Shown one piece after another: positions 1 through 8,852 of a stretch of DNA of 64,000 nt. The stretch is taken from NCBI GenBank assembly GCA_035532275.1, contig DATKRG010000229.1:1-64000 (forward strand). The letters are read 5' to 3'. Numbering within the stretch: position 1 is the stretch's first letter; each line of letters opens with the position of its first letter. Position numbers and translations under genes: made by a program. The notes beneath the pieces were generated by a model. It had not been told where the DNA came from and did no database searches. It saw only the letters and a list, made by a program, of their open reading frames with translations. Source of the DNA: UBA9676 sp035532275. GTDB lineage: Bacteria > Actinomycetota > Actinomycetes > Streptosporangiales > Streptosporangiaceae.

Positions 1-537
1 TCGGCGGCCCTGGCCCGTTGCCCGGCCCCGGCCCCGGGCGTCCTGCTCTGCGGCCTCGGCGCCGGGTTCTCGCTGGCCGAGGCGGTGAGCCTGCCTGGTG
101 TGGCCCGGGTCGACGTGGTCGAGATCTCCCCGGAGATCATCGGCTGGCACGCCACTCACCTGCGCCACCTCGCCGCCCCGGCCTGGCAGGACAGCCGGGT
201 GACCGTCATCAACGCGGACGCGGTCGCCTGGCTGGCGCGCGAGCGCGGCCCCTACGACGTCATCTGCCTGGACATCGACAACGGGCCCGGCTGGACTGTG
301 TGGGACGCGAACCGGCTGCTCTACGGCGACGACGGCCTGCGGCGGGTCATCGCCAGCCTGAGCCCGGACGGGGTGGCCGCGGTCTGGAGCGCCGCCCCGG
401 TGCCCGCCTTCGCCAAGCGGTTCCGCCGTCACTTCACCGCCGTCCAGGTACTGCGGGTCCCGGCGGCCCGGGGCCAGCCCGATGTCATCTACCTGGGACA
501 GCGGGCCCGGCCGGGGGCTATAGCCTGCGACACGTGA
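1..537 (+). CDS. Spermidine-synthase-like SAM-dependent protein (5' truncated by window edge)
   Basis: The frame is open from base 1, so the true start lies upstream; 178 residues are visible. They begin inside a Rossmann-type nucleotide-binding fold: a VLLCGLGAGFS glycine motif, then VDVVEISPEI, which matches the acidic end of strand 2 in polyamine-synthase and methyltransferase families, then YDVICLDIDNGPGW, which resembles the DxxD catalytic stretch of spermidine synthases. Whether it makes a polyamine or methylates something cannot be told without the N-terminus. Its TGA overlaps the GTG start of the next gene (GTGA), so the two are probably translationally coupled. Family assignment is fairly safe; substrate is unknown. 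Confidence 0.7.
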   Translation, partial: SAALARCPAPAPGVLLCGLGAGFSLAEAVSLPGVARVDVVEISPEIIGWHATHLRHLAAPAWQDSRVTVINADAVAWLARERGPYDVICLDIDNGPGWTVWDANRLLYGDDGLRRVIASLSPDGVAAVWSAAPVPAFAKRFRRHFTAVQVLRVPAARGQPDVIYLGQRARPGAIACDT

Positions 538-1607
538 TCACCGGCGACCTGCGCCGCGCGCTGGGGACCCCGGTCAGCTGCGCGGGTACCTGGCGGCCGG
601 CCCCGCCCGGCAGCGGCGGTTCACCCGGCAGCGCCGCTTCGCCGGGCGTCTTCGCCACCGGCGCCGCCTTCCTGCTGGCCCGGGACGAGGGTCGGCCCGC
701 AGCCACGATCGCCACCGAGCTGGCGCAGCGGCTGCGCCCGCTGGACTGGGTGAGCGAGGCCACGGTCACCGGCGGCGGCTACGTCACCGTCACGGTGACC
801 GCCGACGCCCTGGCCCGGCTCGCCGTCCGGGTCGCCCAGGCCGGCCCCGCCTGTGCCCGCAGCGACGCGCTGGCCGGGACCGCGCTCACCGCGCCGGCGG
901 CTGCGGCTCTCGCATCGGCCCCGTCCTGGCGCCAGGCTCGGGAGCGGCTGGCGGTCACGGTCTGTGCCCGTCTCGCGCAGGCTGCTGGTGCGCGGGTCAC
1001 CTGGACCCATGACGCTGAACGCATAGCTGTGCCCGGCTCGCCTGCCCGCCCGCCGGCCAGCCCGGGCGGACCAGTCGCCGAGGCGATCGCGTTCGCCGGG
1101 GCCGACGCCGTGACCTACACGCTCGCCCGGCTCCCACCTGGTACCCCGGCGCGGCTGGACGCCCGGCTCGCTGCCGCGCATGACCTCGGCAACCCCGCCT
1201 ATGCTGTTCGGTACGCGCACGCGCATGCCGCGTCCACCCTGCGCCAGGCGGCCGACCTCGGACTGGACCGGGGGGATGCGGCGGGTTTCCAGCCGTGGCT
1301 GCTCGCACACCCCTGCGAGCGGGCGCTGCTCGGCGAACTGTCCTGGCTGCCCGAACGGGTCGGCGAGGCGGCGCGGCGCCGGCGGCCGGATGTATGTGCC
1401 CGCGCCCTGGAAGGGCTGGCGGGGGCGTACCTCGACTGCCAGGAGACCTGCCCGGCAGTGCGGCCGGGCACGGACGCTGCCCGGCAGGTGCCGGGGGAGC
1501 GGGCCGTCAGCGCAGCCACCGCCCGGCTGTGGCTGGCCGAGGCTGCCCGGACGGCGCTGTGCGCCGGGCTTGGCCTGCTCGGTGTGACCGCGCCGGACCG
1601 GCTATGA
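534..1607 (+). CDS. ArgS-like protein with only the N-terminal and DALR domains (no catalytic domain)
   Basis: The start is the GTG that overlaps the stop of the upstream gene; the product is 357 residues. The N-terminal part (about residues 1-130) resembles the ArgS N-terminal tRNA-binding domain. The C-terminal half carries the DALR anticodon-binding signature, seen as NPAYAVRYAHAHAAS near residue 220, where real ArgS has NPVYYVQYAHAR. I see no HIGH or KMSKS signature and no room for the roughly 250-residue Rossmann catalytic core. The gene sits directly before lysA, where argS lies in mycobacteria. It therefore looks like a shortened ArgS paralogue that cannot charge tRNA alone. A tRNA-binding or regulatory role is inference. 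A true argS should exist elsewhere. Confidence 0.75.
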   Translation: MITGDLRRALGTPVSCAGTWRPAPPGSGGSPGSAASPGVFATGAAFLLARDEGRPAATIATELAQRLRPLDWVSEATVTGGGYVTVTVTADALARLAVRVAQAGPACARSDALAGTALTAPAAAALASAPSWRQARERLAVTVCARLAQAAGARVTWTHDAERIAVPGSPARPPASPGGPVAEAIAFAGADAVTYTLARLPPGTPARLDARLAAAHDLGNPAYAVRYAHAHAASTLRQAADLGLDRGDAAGFQPWLLAHPCERALLGELSWLPERVGEAARRRRPDVCARALEGLAGAYLDCQETCPAVRPGTDAARQVPGERAVSAATARLWLAEAARTALCAGLGLLGVTAPDRL

Positions 1608-1645
1608 AGGACGGCCTGGGCCTGCCCGTGCCGCGACAACCGAGC

Positions 1646-1686
1646 AGCAGGAAGCCGATGAGCAGGAAGCCGATGAGCAGGGAAAG
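1646..1686 (+). repeat. 15-bp direct repeat overlapping the lysA ribosome-binding site
   Basis: Two exact tandem copies of agcaggaagccgatg (1646-1660 and 1661-1675) are followed by a partial third copy, agcaggg, which forms the Shine-Dalgarno region of lysA. The array fills half of the 82-nt gap between the ArgS-like gene and lysA. Each full copy ends in an out-of-frame ATG. Confidence 0.7.
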
Positions 1687-1689
1687 AGC

Positions 1690-3114
1690 ATGAGCCGTGT
1701 CGCCCACCCGGCCGGACCGCGCCACGCGGACGTGCTGCCCGCCGAGCACCCGCCGGCCCCGCCGGCTGATCTGAACGCGCTCGATCCGGCGATCTGGCCG
1801 CGCGGCGCGCGGCGGTCCGGCGGGGTGCTGACCCTCGCCGGCGCGGACGTGCGCGATCTGGCGGGGGAGTTCGGCACGCCGCTCTTCGTGCTGGACGAGG
1901 AGGACTTCCGCAGCCGGTGCCGCGACTTCCGGCAGGCGTTCGGCGACGATGCCGGGGTGTTCTACGCCGCCAAGGCGTTCTGCAGCCGGGCGGTCCTGCG
2001 CTGGGTGGTGCAGGAGGGCCTGGGCGTGGACGTGTGCACCGGCGGCGAGCTGGAGGTCGCCCTGCAGGCCGGGGTCGACCCGGAGATGATCACGCTGCAC
2101 GGCAGCAACAAGCTGATGGACGAGCTCAGCCGGGCGCTGGCCGCCGGTGTCGGGCACATCGTGGCCGACTCCTTCGAGGAGATCGCGCGGCTGGCCCACC
2201 TCACCGAGGGCAGCACGCCGGGAGCCGCCCGTCCCGCGGCTGCCGGTGCCGGGCGCCGGCCGCGGATCCTGGTGCGGGTGACCACCGGGGTCGAGGCGCA
2301 CACCCATGAGTTCGTGGCCACCGCACACGACGACCAGAAGTTCGGCTTCTCACTGTCCTCCGGGGCGGCCGACGAGGCGGTCCGGCGGGTGCTGGCCGCG
2401 CCCGGCCTGGAACTGGCTGGCCTGCACTCCCACATCGGGTCGCAGATCTACGACACGGCCGGTTTCGACGTGGCAGCGCACCGGGTGCTGGAGCTGGCGG
2501 CCCGGATCTCCGCCGAGCATGGTGTGCAGATCGCCGAGCTGAACCTCGGCGGCGGTTTCGGCATCGCCTACACCCCTGACGACGACCCCGCCGACGTCAA
2601 GATCATCGCGCAGAGCCTGCATGACATCGTCCGCGGCCAGTGCGCGGCCGCGGGCCTGCCCATGCCGCGCCTCACCGTGGAGCCCGGCCGCGGGATCGCC
2701 GGGCCCGGCACCGTTACCCTGTATGAGGTCGGGACGGTCAAGGACGTGGACGGGCTGCGCACATACGTCAGCGTGGACGGCGGGATGAGCGACAACATCC
2801 GCACCGCGCTGTACGGCTCGGAGTACACCTGCGTGCTTGCCTCCCGTGAGTCCGCCGCGCCGCCCATGCTGTCGCGGCTGGTCGGCAGGCACTGCGAGAG
2901 CGGGGACATCGTGGTCAGGGACGCGTACCTGCCCGCCGACCTGGTACCCGGGGACCTGATCGCGGTGGCGGCCACCGGCGCGTACTGCCGCTCGATGGCG
3001 AGCAACTACAACCACGTGCCGCGGCCGCCGGTGGTGGCGGTCCGCGGCGGCGTGGCCTCGGTGGTGCTCCGCCGGGAGACCGTCGCCGACCTGCTGCTGC
3101 TGGACGAGGGGTGA
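1690..3114 (+). CDS. lysA: Diaminopimelate decarboxylase
   Basis: This PLP enzyme decarboxylates meso-diaminopimelate to L-lysine, the last step of lysine synthesis, in the cytosol. The 474-residue length suits actinobacterial LysA. The PLP lysine is K95 in YAAKAFCS. HSHIGSQI, the glycine-rich LNLGGGFGI phosphate-binding loop, EPGRGI, and the C-terminal CESGD and DGGMSDNIR motifs are all present, so both the alpha/beta-barrel and the beta-domain are complete. ATG 1690 follows AGCAGGGA at a suitable distance. The stop overlaps an alternative GTG of hom, giving the order lysA-hom-thrC in one operon. Confidence 0.97.
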   Translation: MSRVAHPAGPRHADVLPAEHPPAPPADLNALDPAIWPRGARRSGGVLTLAGADVRDLAGEFGTPLFVLDEEDFRSRCRDFRQAFGDDAGVFYAAKAFCSRAVLRWVVQEGLGVDVCTGGELEVALQAGVDPEMITLHGSNKLMDELSRALAAGVGHIVADSFEEIARLAHLTEGSTPGAARPAAAGAGRRPRILVRVTTGVEAHTHEFVATAHDDQKFGFSLSSGAADEAVRRVLAAPGLELAGLHSHIGSQIYDTAGFDVAAHRVLELAARISAEHGVQIAELNLGGGFGIAYTPDDDPADVKIIAQSLHDIVRGQCAAAGLPMPRLTVEPGRGIAGPGTVTLYEVGTVKDVDGLRTYVSVDGGMSDNIRTALYGSEYTCVLASRESAAPPMLSRLVGRHCESGDIVVRDAYLPADLVPGDLIAVAATGAYCRSMASNYNHVPRPPVVAVRGGVASVVLRRETVADLLLLDEG

Positions 3115-3128
3115 GGGGAGCGGCCGGA

Positions 3129-4418
3129 GTGCGGACGTTGAAGGTGGCGCTGCTGGGCTGCGGCGGGGTCGGCTCGGAGGTATACCGGCTGCTCGGCCGG
3201 CAGGCGGCCGACCTGGAAGCACGGGTCGGTGCCCCGCTGGAGGTGGCCGGGGTGGCGGTGCGCCGGCCCGGCAGGCCCCGCCCGGTGCAGGTCGACCGCG
3301 ACCTGATCACCGGGGACGCGATGGAGCTTGCCACCAGGCCCGATGTGGACATCGTGGTCGAGGTGATCGGCGGCGTCGAGCCCGCCAGGTCGCTGCTGCT
3401 GGCCGCCATGAAATGCGGCAAGTCGGTGGTCTCGGCCAACAAGGCGCTGCTGGCCGAGGACGGCTCGGCGCTGCACGCCGCCGCCCGCGGCGCTGGCACC
3501 GACCTGTACTACGAGGCGGCCGTGGGCGGCGCCATCCCGCTGCTGCGCCCGCTGCGCGAGTCGCTGGCCGGGGACGCGGTCCGGCGCGTGCTCGGGATCG
3601 TCAACGGCACCACCAACTACATCCTGGACCGGATGGACACCTCCGGGGCGGGCTTCGCTGACGCCCTGGAGGAAGCGCAGGCGCTCGGCTACGCCGAACC
3701 CGACCCGACCGCCGACATCGAGGGTTTCGACGCGGCCGCCAAGGGCGCCATCCTGGCCAGCCTGGCGTTCCACACCGAGGTCACCGCGGCCGGAGTGTTC
3801 CGGGAGGGGATCACCGGGGTTACCCAGGCCGACATCGCCAGTGCCCGGGCACTGGGTCACGTCGTGAAACTGCTGGCCATCTGCGAGCGCAGCGACAGCG
3901 GGGTGTCGGTGCGGGTGCACCCGGCGATGATCCCGCGTTCCCACCCCCTGGCCGGTGTCCGCGAGGCCTACAACGCGGTGTTCGTGGAGGCCGAATCGGC
4001 CGGGCGGCTGATGTTCTACGGCGCCGGCGCGGGCGGGGTGCCGACCGCGAGCGCCGTGCTCGGCGACGTCGTCGCCGTGGCCCGCAACCGGCTCGCCGGC
4101 ACCCGCGGCCCGGACACGACCACCTACGCGGGCCTGCCGGTGCTGCCGATGGGCCAGGCGATGACCCGGTACCACGTCTCGCTGGACGTGGCCGACCGGC
4201 CAGGCGTGCTGGCCAAGGTCGCCGAGTCGTTCGCCCGGCACGAGGTTTCCATCCAGGCGGTCCGCCAGGAGGGCCGGGGCGACGACGCCCAGCTGGTCAT
4301 CGTCACGCACGCGGCACCGGACGCGGCGCTGGCCAGCTGCGTGGACGACCTCGGTGCGATGGGCGTGGTCCGGGCGGTCGCCAGCGTGATGCGCGTGGAG
4401 GGGGACGGCGAGGTATGA
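3129..4418 (+). CDS. hom: Homoserine dehydrogenase
   Basis: It reduces aspartate semialdehyde to homoserine, the branch point to threonine and methionine. The NAD(P)-binding motif ALLGCGGVGSEV stands at the N-terminus. The catalytic domain follows with VSANKALLAE, GGAIPLL and IVNGTTNYIL, and the C-terminus carries an ACT domain (VSLDVADRPGVLAKVAESF), the usual site of threonine feedback. I place the start at GTG 3129 (429 residues) because GAGGGGAG precedes it and the protein then opens directly into the Rossmann strand. GTG 3111, overlapping the lysA stop, would add six residues. Its TGA overlaps the ATG of thrC. Confidence 0.95.
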   Translation: MRTLKVALLGCGGVGSEVYRLLGRQAADLEARVGAPLEVAGVAVRRPGRPRPVQVDRDLITGDAMELATRPDVDIVVEVIGGVEPARSLLLAAMKCGKSVVSANKALLAEDGSALHAAARGAGTDLYYEAAVGGAIPLLRPLRESLAGDAVRRVLGIVNGTTNYILDRMDTSGAGFADALEEAQALGYAEPDPTADIEGFDAAAKGAILASLAFHTEVTAAGVFREGITGVTQADIASARALGHVVKLLAICERSDSGVSVRVHPAMIPRSHPLAGVREAYNAVFVEAESAGRLMFYGAGAGGVPTASAVLGDVVAVARNRLAGTRGPDTTTYAGLPVLPMGQAMTRYHVSLDVADRPGVLAKVAESFARHEVSIQAVRQEGRGDDAQLVIVTHAAPDAALASCVDDLGAMGVVRAVASVMRVEGDGEV

Positions 4419-5518
4419 GCCCGCGATTGCAGGCGCAGCCGGGTACCGGGCCGGCTGCCGCCCGGGTGAGCTGGCCCGGCGTGATCGAGCAGTACCGGGA
4501 CCGGCTGCCGGTCCCGGCCGGTGCCCCGGTGATCACCCTCGCCGAGGGTGCGACCCCGCTGCTGCCCGCCCCGGTGCTGTCCGCCCGGACCGGGTGCGAG
4601 GTGTACCTGAAGGTGGAGGGCGCCAACCCGACCGGGTCGTTCAAGGACCGGGGCATGACGGTCGCGGTGAGCATGGCCGCGGCGCGCGGCGCCACCGCGG
4701 TGATCTGCGCCTCCACCGGGAACACCAGCGCGAGCGCGGCCGCGTACGCGGCCCGGGCCGGGCTCACCTGTGCCGTGCTGGTGCCGCGCGGCAAGATCGC
4801 CCTCGGCAAGCTGGCCCAGGCGCTCGTGCACGGGGCGAAGCTGCTGCAGGTGGACGGCAACTTCGACGACTGCCTGGAGCTGGCGCGCAAGCTCGCCAAC
4901 GACTATCCGGTCGCGCTGGTCAACTCGGTGAACCCGGACCGGCTGGAAGGGCAGAAGACCGCCGCCTTCGAGATCGTGGAGGCCCTCGGCGACGCGCCGG
5001 ATGTGCACTGCCTGCCGGTCGGCAACGCCGGCAACATCACCGCCTACTGGATGGGCTACCGCGAGTACCTCAGCGCCGGGCTGGCCTCCCGGGCACCGCG
5101 GATGTTCGGCTTCCAGGCCAGTGGTGCCGCGCCGATCGTGCGCGGCGAGCCGGTGCTGGCCCCGACGACGATCGCGACCGCGATCAGGATCGGCAACCCG
5201 GCCTCGTGGACGCTGGCCGAGGAGGCCCGCGACGCCTCGGGCGGGATCATTGACTCGGTGACCGACCGGCAGATTCTCGCCGCCTACCGGCTGCTGGCCG
5301 GCCGGGAGGCCGTGTTCGGCGAGCTCGCATCGGCGGCCGGGGTGGCGGGGCTGCTGCAGGCACGCGAGAACGGGCAGCTTGACGCGGGTTCCCGAGTGGT
5401 CTGTACCATCACCGGCAACGGACTGAAGGACCCGGATTGGGCGGTCTCGGCCGCGCCTGCCCCGGTGACGGTCCCGGCGGATCCCGCTGCCGCCGCGGCC
5501 GCCCTGGGCCTGGCATGA
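4415..5518 (+). CDS. thrC: Threonine synthase
   Basis: This PLP-dependent fold-type II enzyme converts O-phosphohomoserine to threonine. The PLP lysine is K77 in NPTGSFKDRGM; CASTGNTSASAAAYAARAG is the helix pairing with the phosphate. Length 367 fits the short actinobacterial form. The ATG overlaps the hom stop (ATGA), so the two are coupled. The substrate comes from homoserine kinase (ThrB), whose gene normally follows thrC in related genomes but is not found here. Confidence 0.95.
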   Translation: MSPRLQAQPGTGPAAARVSWPGVIEQYRDRLPVPAGAPVITLAEGATPLLPAPVLSARTGCEVYLKVEGANPTGSFKDRGMTVAVSMAAARGATAVICASTGNTSASAAAYAARAGLTCAVLVPRGKIALGKLAQALVHGAKLLQVDGNFDDCLELARKLANDYPVALVNSVNPDRLEGQKTAAFEIVEALGDAPDVHCLPVGNAGNITAYWMGYREYLSAGLASRAPRMFGFQASGAAPIVRGEPVLAPTTIATAIRIGNPASWTLAEEARDASGGIIDSVTDRQILAAYRLLAGREAVFGELASAAGVAGLLQARENGQLDAGSRVVCTITGNGLKDPDWAVSAAPAPVTVPADPAAAAAALGLA

Positions 5519-6264
5519 CCACCGGGCCTTCAGCGGTGCCCGACCCCGGGGGGGCAGCGTGATCTCGTCGCAGCGGCCTGCCCGGATCCGCAGGCCCGGC
5601 GGCGGCGCTCCGCCCGCGCCGGTGGATTCAATCGCACAGGAAACGGGTATCGCTCCGCGTGTAATCCCCCTGGACGTCGATTGGCTGGATGCTCACGCAC
5701 AGCGATGCGGGCTGGGCGTGCGTCCACCAGGAAGCGCGCGGCAAGGGACCATCACGGGAGCGAGGTTCAGGGGCCGGGCGCAGGTCACGCGAGAGGGTCC
5801 CCGCAGGGTTGGCCAGTTTCTCGCGCGACACACAGACCACTGTCGAGGGAATGCTGTGGGCTCTCTTGGTGTTAAGCTGGGTGCCGCACCAGGTGCCCCG
5901 CTGTGGGGACAGGTGCTCGCCTGTCACTTGCCGCGAGGCCAGCTGTACGGTCAGCTGCGGTTGGTGATTCTCCGTCCACTCCCCGGATCACCTCCTCCTC
6001 TCCGCGTACGCCAATCGCGGAGACGGCACGGAGAACCGGGAAAGAAGCGGAGGCCCGAGCGTGCCGTCCAGGCCGCCTGGGCTCGTTTCGACCCTTCTGC
6101 TTTGCCCGCAGACGCCGGGTTAGGCGTGCGGAGGCCCGCCGCGAATCGCGGCGGTGCGACAAGGCAGCTGGTGCACAACCTGGTCCGGCCAGTTCGCCGG
6201 GCCACAACATCGGGTTGCCCGGCCACCCCTTCGGCCGGCACCCGCGCTCTGGGAAGGACCCCTC
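5519..6264 (+). other. Long gap between thrC and rho: no supported gene, probable rho leader
   Basis: These 746 nt contain no recognisable protein. Nothing resembles homoserine kinase: the glycine/serine-rich ATP loop of GHMP kinases is missing in all frames. Composition from about 5620 to 6010 is visibly less GC-rich and lacks codon bias. A weak -10-like TAAGCT lies at 5873-5878 with no convincing -35. A leader of roughly 380 nt upstream of rho would follow. Rho genes are often autoregulated through long leaders, so that role is plausible but inferred. Confidence 0.5.
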
Positions 6265-8361
6265 GTGAGCAGCGACACCACTGATCTCTACACCGGCTCC
6301 CCGGGTATCGCCGGGGATTCCTCCACCCAGCCGGAAACCCCTGGTCTTCATCCTGCCGCCACGGCCGGTTCCACGGACCCGGCGACGCGCGAGCCCGCGG
6401 CACACGATGGATCAGGCCCGGCACGGGCGGCAGGGCCGGCGGCTGAGGCGGTGACCGGGCAGGCAGGCCGTAGCGCCACGACGGGCCTTTCTGGCATGCT
6501 CCTGCCCGAACTGCAGCGGAAGGCGCAGTCCCTGGGGATCACTGGCACCGCCCGGATGCGCAAGAGCCAGCTCGTAGAAGCCATTCAGGACAAGCAGGGT
6601 GGCGGGGCGACCGCCGCCACGCAAGCCGCACACCGGGGCGCGGCACCCGACAATTCAGCCCAGCGAAGCGCGTCCGCGGGAGCCGACGCACTTCGCCACC
6701 GTGAGCAGGACGCCATGGAACCAGATAGATCCACTCAGCCGGGCCTTGGGGAGGGCACCCACTCAGCGACCTCCGGCCGGGAAGCACCGGCCGCGGCGGC
6801 GCACGAGGGAGCGGCCGGCAGCGGTCCGGACAGCCAGCTGGCCTTCGACCACCCCGGGGCAGGCAGCGCCGCCCCGGCGGGCGGGTCGGCCGCTGACGCC
6901 GCACCGGGCGGCGAGGGCCAGGGCGATGCCCAGCGCAACGGCGAAGGGCACTCCGGCGGCGACGGCCAGCGTGGTGACCGGCGGCGCCGCAACGGCAGCG
7001 GCCGGCCCGACGGCCAGTCACGCGGTGGCGAGGCGGCCGAGCAGCGCCAGGACCAGGGCGGCCAGCGCGGCGGCCAGCAGCAGGACCGCGGCGGCCAGCA
7101 GCAGGACCAGGGCGGCCGCGGCGGTGACGACGACGACGGCCGGGGCGGCCGCCGTAACCGGGACCGGTTCCGCAACCGGAACCGCCGTCGCGGCGAGCGG
7201 ACCGGGGAGCCGGAGCCGGTGATCACCGAGGACGACGTGCTCATCCCGATCGCGGGCATCCTGGACGTGCTCGACAACTATGCGTTCATCCGCACCACCG
7301 GCTACCTGCCGGGCTCCAACGACGTCTACGTCTCCCTGTCCCAGGTGCGCAAGCACGGCCTGCGCAAGGGTGACGTCATCGAGGGCGCTGTCCGCCAGCC
7401 GCGCGAGGGCGAGCGGCGGGAGAAGTTCAACGCCCTGGTCCGGCTCGACAAGATCAACGGGCTCGACCCGGAGCAGTCCCGGGCGCGGCCGGAGTTCTCC
7501 AAGCTGGTGCCCCTGTACCCGCAGGACCGGCTGCGGCTGGAGACCGAACAGGGCATCATGACCACCCGGATCATCGACCTGGTGAGCCCGATCGGCAAGG
7601 GCCAGCGCGGCCTCATCGTGTCGCCGCCGAAGGCGGGCAAGACGATGATCCTGCAGGCGATCGCCAACGCGATCACCAAGAACAACCCCGAATGCCACCT
7701 CATGGTCGTGCTCGTGGACGAGCGGCCGGAGGAAGTCACCGACATGCAGCGCACGGTCAAGGGTGAGGTCATCCACTCCACCTTCGACCGCCCGGCCGAG
7801 GACCACACCACGGTCGCCGAGCTGGCCATCGAGCGGGCCAAGCGGCTGGTGGAGATGGGCCACGACGTGGTCGTGCTGCTCGACTCGATCACCCGGCTCG
7901 GCCGCGCCTACAACCTGGCCGCGCCGGCCAGCGGCCGGATCATGTCCGGTGGTGTCGACTCGACGGCCCTCTACCCGCCCAAGCGCTTCTTCGGGGCGGC
8001 CCGCAACATCGAGCACGGCGGCTCGCTGACCATCCTGGCCACCGCCCTGATCGAGACCGGCTCCCGGGCGGACGAGGTCATCTTCGAGGAGTTCAAGGGC
8101 ACCGGCAACATGGAGCTGCGGCTGCGCCGGGAACTCGCCGACAAGCGGATCTTCCCCGCGATCGACATCGACGCCTCCAGCACCCGCAAGGAGGAGATCC
8201 TGCTGACGCCGGAAGAGCTGAAGATCGTCTGGCAGCTCCGCCGGGTGCTCCACTCGCTGGAGCCGCAGCAGGCGCTGGAGGTGCTGATGGAGCGGATGAA
8301 GGGCACCAAGAGCAACGCCGAGTTCCTGCTCCAGGTGCAGAAGACCACCGTCAGCGCCTGA
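6265..8361 (+). CDS. rho: Transcription termination factor Rho, with extended N-terminal insert
   Basis: This hexameric RNA helicase ends transcription at C-rich RNA sites. I choose GTG 6265 because GGGAAGGA lies 6 nt upstream; the product is then 698 residues, against about 420 in E. coli. A Rho-N domain sits near residues 80-115 (LLPELQRKAQSLGITGTAR). A long low-complexity region rich in G, R, Q and D follows to about residue 315. Next come the cold-shock-like RNA-binding domain (GYLPGSNDVYVSLSQVRK) and the ATPase core, with P-loop SPPKAGKT at 453-460 and Walker B VVVLLDSITRL. Such inserts are known in high-GC Actinobacteria and help with structured RNA. A strong hairpin follows the gene. 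Confidence 0.97.
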   Translation: MSSDTTDLYTGSPGIAGDSSTQPETPGLHPAATAGSTDPATREPAAHDGSGPARAAGPAAEAVTGQAGRSATTGLSGMLLPELQRKAQSLGITGTARMRKSQLVEAIQDKQGGGATAATQAAHRGAAPDNSAQRSASAGADALRHREQDAMEPDRSTQPGLGEGTHSATSGREAPAAAAHEGAAGSGPDSQLAFDHPGAGSAAPAGGSAADAAPGGEGQGDAQRNGEGHSGGDGQRGDRRRRNGSGRPDGQSRGGEAAEQRQDQGGQRGGQQQDRGGQQQDQGGRGGDDDDGRGGRRNRDRFRNRNRRRGERTGEPEPVITEDDVLIPIAGILDVLDNYAFIRTTGYLPGSNDVYVSLSQVRKHGLRKGDVIEGAVRQPREGERREKFNALVRLDKINGLDPEQSRARPEFSKLVPLYPQDRLRLETEQGIMTTRIIDLVSPIGKGQRGLIVSPPKAGKTMILQAIANAITKNNPECHLMVVLVDERPEEVTDMQRTVKGEVIHSTFDRPAEDHTTVAELAIERAKRLVEMGHDVVVLLDSITRLGRAYNLAAPASGRIMSGGVDSTALYPPKRFFGAARNIEHGGSLTILATALIETGSRADEVIFEEFKGTGNMELRLRRELADKRIFPAIDIDASSTRKEEILLTPEELKIVWQLRRVLHSLEPQQALEVLMERMKGTKSNAEFLLQVQKTTVSA

Positions 8362-8369
8362 GCCCAGGT

Positions 8370-8396
8370 CCCGGGCCGGCCGCCGGCCGGCCCGGG
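8370..8396 (+). terminator. Perfect 12-bp inverted repeat after rho
   Basis: The arms 8370-8381 and 8385-8396 are exact inverted copies (cccgggccggcc and its complement) with a 3-nt loop, 9 nt past the rho stop. No T-run follows, as is usual for terminators in high-GC Actinobacteria. It could end rho transcription or separate rho from rpmE. Confidence 0.65.
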
Positions 8397-8526
8397 CGGG
8401 AATCCCGGCACCCCGGAACGCGTTCTGGGGTCAAGCACACTGGTAAGCCGACGAACACGGTTCCGGTTCACGCCCGGCGGGCAACCCCGCGGCGACCCGG
8501 CGACCGGTCAAGGCAGGAGAAGTGAC

Positions 8527-8748
8527 GTGAAGCCTGAGATTCACCCGGACTACGTGGAGACGACGGTGACCTGCACCTGCGGGAACACCTTCACCACCCG
8601 GTCCACCGCGCGCAACGGCGTCATCCACGCCGATGTCTGCTCGAACTGCCACCCCTTCTACACCGGCAAGCAGAAGATCCTCGACACCGGCGGCCGGGTG
8701 GCCCGCTTCGAGCGCCGGTTCGGCAAGAAGGCAGCCGGCAGCAAGTAG
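8527..8748 (+). CDS. rpmE: 50S ribosomal protein bL31 (zinc-binding type)
   Basis: A 73-residue protein of the large ribosomal subunit. Four cysteines, C16 and C18 (CTC) and C38 and C41 (CSNC), form the zinc site of the C+ form. Zinc-starved cells often replace this form with a cysteine-free paralogue, which is not seen here. KQKILDTGGRVARFERRFG is the conserved C-terminal stretch. GTG 8527 follows AGGAG. It lies between rho and prfA as in mycobacteria and is bracketed by two strong hairpins. Confidence 0.96.
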   Translation: MKPEIHPDYVETTVTCTCGNTFTTRSTARNGVIHADVCSNCHPFYTGKQKILDTGGRVARFERRFGKKAAGSK

Positions 8749-8756
8749 CTTCCCGC

Positions 8757-8804
8757 AGATCACCGTGTCAGGGGCGGCGCCAGCCGCTGCGGACACGGTG
8801 ATCT
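8757..8804 (+). terminator. Large nested hairpin between rpmE and prfA
   Basis: Exact 13-bp arms at 8757-8769 (agatcaccgtgtc) and 8792-8804 enclose a 22-nt loop that itself contains a GCGGC/GCCGC stem. It begins 8 nt after the rpmE stop and ends 48 nt before the prfA start. It probably ends or attenuates the rpmE transcript; a regulatory leader for prfA is the alternative. Confidence 0.6.
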
Positions 8805-8852
8805 TGGCCGTCGACGGGAGGACTGCGCCACAGCGCTGGGAAAGGAGGCACG

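Noticed and set aside
5559..6284. 241-codon frame considered as a thrB remnant
   Set aside because: No GHMP-kinase motif, no codon bias, and the end overlaps the rho start.
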